This document shows positions 6,885 through 11,371 of a DNA stretch of 11,371 bases, piece after piece. The notes under the pieces are model-generated. The model was not told the DNA's origin, made no database searches, and was given only the letters and a program-made list of their open reading frames with translations. This stretch comes from Flavobacteriales bacterium (GTDB taxonomy: Bacteria > Bacteroidota > Bacteroidia > Flavobacteriales > BACL11), in assembly GCA_018695965.1 (NCBI GenBank), contig JABHQB010000004.1, positions 1 to 11,371 on the forward strand, in the 5' to 3' direction. The position numbers were made by a program, and so were the translations under genes. Every line of letters begins with the position of its first letter. Within the stretch, counting starts at the first letter, position 1.

Positions 6885-7448
6885 ATGAATAATATAAAAA
6901 ATTATTTTTTAAAAGGATTATTGTATATTGTTCCTGTTGCTGCTATTGTTTGGGTCATTATCAAATCATATACTTTACTTAATGGTATTATTGGAGATTA
7001 TTTACCTGAAAATATGAAGTTCTTAGGGATTATTATTTTATTAATTATTATTACAGTATTTGGTTATTTAGGATCAATACTGATTGCAAGTCCGATAAAT
7101 GCATTTTTTCAAAGAACATTAAATAAATTCCCTTTACTAAAGACAATTTACACATCTGTAAAAGATATGATGAATACATTTGTTGGTAAGAAGAAAGGGT
7201 TTTCTGAACCAGTACTTGTAAAAATTTATGAAAATTCCACTATAGAACGTATAGGTTTTGTAACCAATGAAGATGTAGAATCTTTAAATATTAAAAAAGG
7301 AAAAGTATTAATATACATGCCACATTCGTACGCTATTTCAGGTCAACTTTTTGTAGTAGAGAGAAAAGATGTAACTCCAATTGACAAATCATCTGGAGAA
7401 ATAATGAAACTAATAATTTCGGGAGGAGTAACAGAAGTTCACGATTAA
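6885..7448 (+). CDS. DUF502 family membrane protein
   Basis: A 187-residue protein with two hydrophobic segments near the N-terminus (about 9-28 and 46-69), followed by a soluble domain. Features of DUF502 proteins are visible: FLKGLLYIVPVAAIVW at 8-23, the PLLKTIYTSVKDMMNTF stretch (83-99), and the YMPHSYAISGQLFVV segment (144-158), which replaces the more usual Pro-rich TPNPTSG-like motif. IMKLIISGG closes the domain (173-181). The family also contains the plant COV proteins; its molecular function is not established. It is the first gene of a plus-strand operon and ends 9 bp before the PNGase-like gene. Membrane location is predicted from hydrophobicity only. Confidence 0.85.
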   Translation: MNNIKNYFLKGLLYIVPVAAIVWVIIKSYTLLNGIIGDYLPENMKFLGIIILLIIITVFGYLGSILIASPINAFFQRTLNKFPLLKTIYTSVKDMMNTFVGKKKGFSEPVLVKIYENSTIERIGFVTNEDVESLNIKKGKVLIYMPHSYAISGQLFVVERKDVTPIDKSSGEIMKLIISGGVTEVHD

Positions 7449-7457
7449 AATAAAATT

Positions 7458-9344
7458 ATGATAAAAAATTTACTATTTGCAATTACACTAACAGTAACTA
7501 TTAATTCCTTTGCTGGAGACACTACAAATATTCAGGTTCATGATCATACAGATATGACATGGAATGGAAATTATGATGAGTGGGGAGTTTTCCCAGATGG
7601 TTCTAAAACTTACAGGAAAATCTACTTGCATTATACTATGGGATGCGCAAGTTCAGGATGCTCTGATTGGGACTATACTACAAAAATTGAAGTTCTACAT
7701 AGAACAGGTCAATTAGACACCTCTTTAAACGAAATAATTGAGAGTTATGAACTAGCAAGAGTTATAACTCCATATGGCAATGGATTAAATAATAACTGGG
7801 AGTTTACACATATTTTTGATATTACAGATTTTGCTTCTATATTACAAGATTCTGTGGAAATAAGAGCTCATTATGGTGGTTGGTCTTCAGGGTTCTCCGC
7901 AACTTTAGATTTTGAGTTTATTGAGGGAACACCTCCAAGAAATGTTACTTCATTACAAAATATTTATTCAGGAGGATGTTCTTACACTACTTCATCAGCT
8001 TTTGAGCAATCTTGCCTACCACCAAAAATGTTTTGGGTAGATGCAAATTCAACTCAAGCAATGGTAAAAATGACAACAACTGGTCATGGTTTTGATAATA
8101 ATATTTATGCAGCAGAATTTAAACCAATTGATTATTATGTGAAGATTGATGGTAATCTAACACACACACAATTTAATTGGGATCCAAATTGTGGTGAAAA
8201 TCCTATTTATCCTCAAGGTGGCACATGGATTTTAGATAGAGCAAATTGGTGCCCTGGCACTAGAGCTCAAACCTTCGATCATGAAATTACAAACTATATC
8301 ACAAGTTCAGATTCTGTAGAGATTAATGTAAATTTCCAATCCTATAGTTGGAGTGGAACTCAAACTCCATCCTATATAATAGATTGTCAATTATTCTTAT
8401 ATGAAGGATCTAATTTCACTAATGATGTAGAAATTACTGATATTATAAAACCCTCTTTAAAAGATGAATATTCTAGATTTAATCCTATCTGTGGGAAACC
8501 TCTAATAAAAATTAGAAATTATGGTTCAGATCCACTTACTTCCGTAGTTATAGAATATGGTGTAGAAGGAGGGGTTATTCACACATATACTTGGAACGGT
8601 TCTCTTGCTTTTATGGAGGAAGAAGAAGTTGAACTTCCACTTTTACAGAATTGGGGAGGTACAAAAGATGTGTTTCAAGTGTCACTTTCTAATCCAAATG
8701 GACAATCAGATGAATATTTAGATAATAATATTATGAGAACTCCATTTGCGCATGTTCCACAATATGAAGAAAAATTTGCTGTTTGGACTCAAACAAATTC
8801 TGGAGGTAGTAATGTGTCAGAAACGTCTTGGAAATTTCTAAATGATGATGGATCATTATATAATATTTCACAAACTATGTATATAAACACTCAATATAGA
8901 GACACCATAGAATTTGAAAGTGGATGCTATACTTTTATTATAGAAGACACAGATGAAGACGGATTAGATTATTGGAACAATTCTGATGGAGCAGGATATG
9001 TAAAATTACGAAATGTTCCTGGAACTTGGTTTTCCGATTTTAATGCAGATTTTGGAACCAACATCATACATAATTTTAGAGTTGGGACCATACTTTCTTC
9101 CGAAAATATATTTGATAAGTTAGATGTTTTCCCAAATCCAGCAACTGATAATATTAGATTAGAATCCGCTTCTTTAATAAATTCAGAAATTAAGATTTTA
9201 AATTTGTTGGGTGAGGAAATCTATTCCAAAACAGCAAATTCTAACTCAGAAAGTATTTCAATATCAGCTTTCCCGAATGGAATTTATACAATACAAGTTC
9301 AAGGGAATAACACTTCAATAATTCAGAAATTTGTAAAACAATAA
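7458..9344 (+). CDS. Secreted peptide-N-glycosidase F-like protein with T9SS sorting domain
   Basis: 628 residues. A signal peptide (1 to about 19, ending NSFA) is followed by two PNGase-F-like domains. In the first, C63ASSGC68SDWD72 aligns with PNGase F CPNKTCDEWD, placing Asp72 at catalytic Asp60. DFEFIEGTP (151-159) matches its DFDIVYGTP. In the second, YAAEF (217-221) aligns with CAEW, placing Glu220 at Glu206, and DRANWCPG (260-267) matches DRAGWCPG. Gly140 in HYGGW occupies the position of Glu118, so activity is uncertain. Then come a CARDB-like beta region (about 335-430), a Ca-loop-like EDTDEDGLDYW segment (496-506) and a T9SS type A C-terminal domain (about 555-628; VFPNPATDNIRLES). 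This predicts export across both membranes and deamidating release of N-glycans, or glycan binding. It sits between DUF502 and ispG, with no gap to ispG. Alignment is by eye from memory of PNGase F. Confidence 0.85.
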   Translation: MIKNLLFAITLTVTINSFAGDTTNIQVHDHTDMTWNGNYDEWGVFPDGSKTYRKIYLHYTMGCASSGCSDWDYTTKIEVLHRTGQLDTSLNEIIESYELARVITPYGNGLNNNWEFTHIFDITDFASILQDSVEIRAHYGGWSSGFSATLDFEFIEGTPPRNVTSLQNIYSGGCSYTTSSAFEQSCLPPKMFWVDANSTQAMVKMTTTGHGFDNNIYAAEFKPIDYYVKIDGNLTHTQFNWDPNCGENPIYPQGGTWILDRANWCPGTRAQTFDHEITNYITSSDSVEINVNFQSYSWSGTQTPSYIIDCQLFLYEGSNFTNDVEITDIIKPSLKDEYSRFNPICGKPLIKIRNYGSDPLTSVVIEYGVEGGVIHTYTWNGSLAFMEEEEVELPLLQNWGGTKDVFQVSLSNPNGQSDEYLDNNIMRTPFAHVPQYEEKFAVWTQTNSGGSNVSETSWKFLNDDGSLYNISQTMYINTQYRDTIEFESGCYTFIIEDTDEDGLDYWNNSDGAGYVKLRNVPGTWFSDFNADFGTNIIHNFRVGTILSSENIFDKLDVFPNPATDNIRLESASLINSEIKILNLLGEEIYSKTANSNSESISISAFPNGIYTIQVQGNNTSIIQKFVKQ

Positions 9345-11258
9345 ATGAAATATTGTAACTCATTAAGTAATTACTCTAGATTTAAAACCAGAGAAGTAAA
9401 AGTAGGTAATATTGGAATTGGAGGCAATAATCCGATAAGAGTACAATCCATGACAATTACAGACACTATGGATACCGAAGCTACTGTAGATGAATCCATT
9501 AGGATGATAGAATCAGGATGTGAACTTGTCAGAATCACCGCTCCATCTATAAAGGAAGCGGAAAACTTACAGAACATAAAAGACGAACTACTGAAAAGAG
9601 GATATACTACTCCTATTGTTGCAGATATTCATTTCACTCCTAATGCTGCTGAAGTTGCTGCTAGAATTGTAGAAAAAGTAAGAGTAAATCCTGGGAACTA
9701 TGCTGACAAAAAGAAATTTGAGGAAATTGAATATTCGGATGAAACGTACAATGCGGAATTAGAACGAATAAAAGTAAAGTTTACGCCTCTTGTTCGTATT
9801 TGTAAAGAGTATGGAACAGCTATGAGAATTGGGACTAATCATGGTTCTCTTTCGGATAGAATTTTGAGCCGTTATGGAGATACTCCAAAAGGAATGGTAG
9901 AATCTGCTATGGAGTTTTTACGTATTTGTCGAGAAGAAGATTATCATGAAATAATTTTATCAATGAAGGCATCTAACACTAGAGTTATGGTGCAAGCATA
10001 TAGAATGTTGGTATCTGAAATGATAAAAGAAGATATGAACTACCCTCTTCATTTGGGAGTAACAGAAGCTGGAGAAGGTGAGGACGGAAGAATAAAATCT
10101 GCAGTGGGGATAGGAACACTTTTATCAGATGGTTTGGGAGATACTATTAGAGTTTCATTAACGGAAGCACCAGAACATGAAATGCCGGTAGCTCAAAAAT
10201 TACTATCTCATTTTAATGGAATAGAACAACATGAAAAGATAGAAGAAATAACAAACAATCCCTTACACTCTTTTGATTATGTAAAAAGAGAAACGGATGA
10301 GGTTCTGAATATTGGAGGAAAAAATGTACCAATTGTGATGGCTGATTTTTGCCTAAAAGAAAAAATTACAGCTGCATCCTTGTTTGCTTTGGGATATAAC
10401 TATTCTGTTCCATTGGATAAATGGCACATTTCGGATATGGCTGCCGATTATGTGTTTGTAGGAAATCATGATGTAAATTTTGAAGTTCCAGGAACTTTAG
10501 GGATTATTTGCAATTACAAAAAATGGTTAACACACAAAAAAGGATATCCCTTTTTAACTATAAATGATTATTTAGATGAGACGGAACTATCCAAGAAACT
10601 TAATGTAGTTTATGTTTGTCTTTCTGAATTATCAAAAGAGTTATATGATAAATTGAAAGGAGATAAAACAGCTATTTTGATGATAGATACTTACAATGAA
10701 AACGGATTAGCAGAACAGAGAAAACTATTTACTGAACTGATGAATAATAATATTAAAACTCCAGTAATAATTGGGAGGGCTTATGGTAATTTATTAGAAG
10801 AACAATTGCAACTTTCTGCAAGTTCTGATTTTGGAGCTTTGCTTTTAGATGGATTGGGAGATGGTATTTTTATTGCAGTAGAAAATTGTGGTTCTGTTCA
10901 ATCTGTAAATTCCTTAGCTTTTGGAATACTTCAAGCCAGCAGATGCAGAATTTCCAAAACGGAATATATTTCTTGTCCATCTTGCGGGAGAACTCTTTTT
11001 GATTTGCAAGAAACCACTGCAAAAATTCGAAAAGAAACAGATCATCTGAAAGGAGTAAAGATAGGAATTATGGGATGTATTGTAAACGGACCAGGAGAAA
11101 TGGCAGATGCGGATTATGGATATGTGGGTACTGGGAAAGGGAAAATTACACTTTACAAAGAACAAACGGTAGTAGAAAAAAACATACCTGAACAGGAGGC
11201 AGTGACTTCTTTAATTAACCTTATTAAAAAACACGGGGATTGGGTAGAGAAAAAGTAA
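9345..11258 (+). CDS. ispG: 4-hydroxy-3-methylbut-2-enyl diphosphate synthase (long, insert-containing form)
   Basis: Catalyses the penultimate step of the MEP isoprenoid pathway, reductively converting MEcPP to HMBPP with a 4Fe-4S cluster. The 637-residue product is the long form found in Bacteroidota and plants. It has an N-terminal TIM barrel (about 15-290; RVQSMTITDTMDTEAT, ADIHFTPNAA, RVNPGNY, RIGTNHGSLS, LGVTEAGEGEDG). An inserted domain (about 300-530) follows, then the cluster domain (about 535-637). Cluster ligands are visible as CPSCGRT (Cys544, Cys547), GCIVNGPGE (Cys578) and its Glu585. The ATG follows the stop of the PNGase-like gene with no spacer, so translation is probably coupled. 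The downstream convergent gene ends only 9 bp away. Product call is secure; the insert boundaries are approximate. Confidence 0.97.
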   Translation: MKYCNSLSNYSRFKTREVKVGNIGIGGNNPIRVQSMTITDTMDTEATVDESIRMIESGCELVRITAPSIKEAENLQNIKDELLKRGYTTPIVADIHFTPNAAEVAARIVEKVRVNPGNYADKKKFEEIEYSDETYNAELERIKVKFTPLVRICKEYGTAMRIGTNHGSLSDRILSRYGDTPKGMVESAMEFLRICREEDYHEIILSMKASNTRVMVQAYRMLVSEMIKEDMNYPLHLGVTEAGEGEDGRIKSAVGIGTLLSDGLGDTIRVSLTEAPEHEMPVAQKLLSHFNGIEQHEKIEEITNNPLHSFDYVKRETDEVLNIGGKNVPIVMADFCLKEKITAASLFALGYNYSVPLDKWHISDMAADYVFVGNHDVNFEVPGTLGIICNYKKWLTHKKGYPFLTINDYLDETELSKKLNVVYVCLSELSKELYDKLKGDKTAILMIDTYNENGLAEQRKLFTELMNNNIKTPVIIGRAYGNLLEEQLQLSASSDFGALLLDGLGDGIFIAVENCGSVQSVNSLAFGILQASRCRISKTEYISCPSCGRTLFDLQETTAKIRKETDHLKGVKIGIMGCIVNGPGEMADADYGYVGTGKGKITLYKEQTVVEKNIPEQEAVTSLINLIKKHGDWVEKK

Positions 11259-11267
11259 AGTGTAAAG

Positions 11268-11371
11268 TTAATCTACCTTTATCTTAGAAGCAACTTCTTT
11301 TGCTTTTTCTACTAATTTATCAGTACTTTCAGCCCCATAAGATAAGGCAACTGCCATTCTTCTGTACTTTA
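11268..11371 (-). CDS. purT: Probable formate-dependent GAR transformylase, C-terminal end (partial)
   Basis: Only the last 33 codons and the stop are inside the window; the gene enters from the right edge. The visible tail contains RRMAVALSYG followed by an alanine/lysine-rich helix ending SKIKVD. This agrees with the C-terminus of PurT, where an RRLGVALA-like strand is followed by a helix ending in a VKV-like segment. PurT uses formate and ATP to formylate glycinamide ribonucleotide in purine synthesis. With so little sequence, another ATP-grasp enzyme such as PurK cannot be excluded. It converges on ispG with 9 bp between the stops and no terminator hairpin. Confidence 0.65.
   Translation of the reverse strand, partial: KYRRMAVALSYGAESTDKLVEKAKEVASKIKVD

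Noticed and set aside
10914..11165. Minus-strand open frame opposite the ispG cluster domain
   Set aside because: It is antisense to the conserved Cys ligands of IspG and is best explained as a shadow frame.
11259..11267. Possible terminator between ispG and the purT-like gene
   Set aside because: Only 9 bp separate the stops, and no stem-loop with a T-run is visible there.
1..11371. CRISPR array, insertion sequence, prophage or defence island
   Set aside because: No spaced direct repeats, transposase or integrase motifs, or defence-type domains were seen. The genes are mostly housekeeping or envelope types with uniform A+T-rich composition by eye.

Overview
The window looks like chromosomal DNA from a member of the Bacteroidota, most likely the Flavobacteriia or close relatives. 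The evidence is strong A+T richness, start codons without Shine-Dalgarno sequences, promoters of the TAnnTTTG type, a C-terminal type IX secretion (T9SS) sorting domain, a DUF4270 lipoprotein, and the long Bacteroidota-type IspG. Coding density is very high. No tRNA, rRNA, insertion sequence, phage gene or CRISPR array is visible.

Layout from left to right. (1) A minus-strand pair at 1-1742: a GT5-like single-domain 'glycogen synthase' relative, whose stop overlaps the start of a DUF4270 lipoprotein that runs off the left edge. (2) A divergent promoter region at about 1743-1828. (3) A plus-strand operon at 1829-5561: panC, an LPG-synthase-type membrane protein, an rfaE2-type nucleotidyltransferase and radA, joined by a 9-bp gap, an ATGA overlap and a TAATG overlap. 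(4) A convergent minus-strand OmpA-family lipoprotein with a coiled coil (5550-6548), whose 3' end overlaps radA by 12 bp. (5) A 336-bp divergent intergenic region with several inverted repeats. (6) A plus-strand operon at 6885-11258: a DUF502 membrane protein, a secreted peptide-N-glycosidase-F-like protein with a T9SS tail, and ispG, which follows with no gap. (7) The 3' end of a minus-strand gene, probably purT, at the right edge.

Most genes are housekeeping or envelope genes: pantothenate synthesis, recombination, isoprenoid synthesis, purine synthesis and peptidoglycan anchoring. Two items stand out. The first is the PNGase-F-like secreted protein. It keeps the catalytic Asp and one Glu by motif alignment but has Gly where PNGase F has its third acidic residue, and it sits tightly in an operon with ispG. 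The second is the GT5-like protein. It has lost the ADP-glucose loop and the whole C-terminal Rossmann domain, yet is translationally coupled to an outer-membrane-type lipoprotein. I see no clearly new multi-gene defence or mobile system. The finding scores reflect that.
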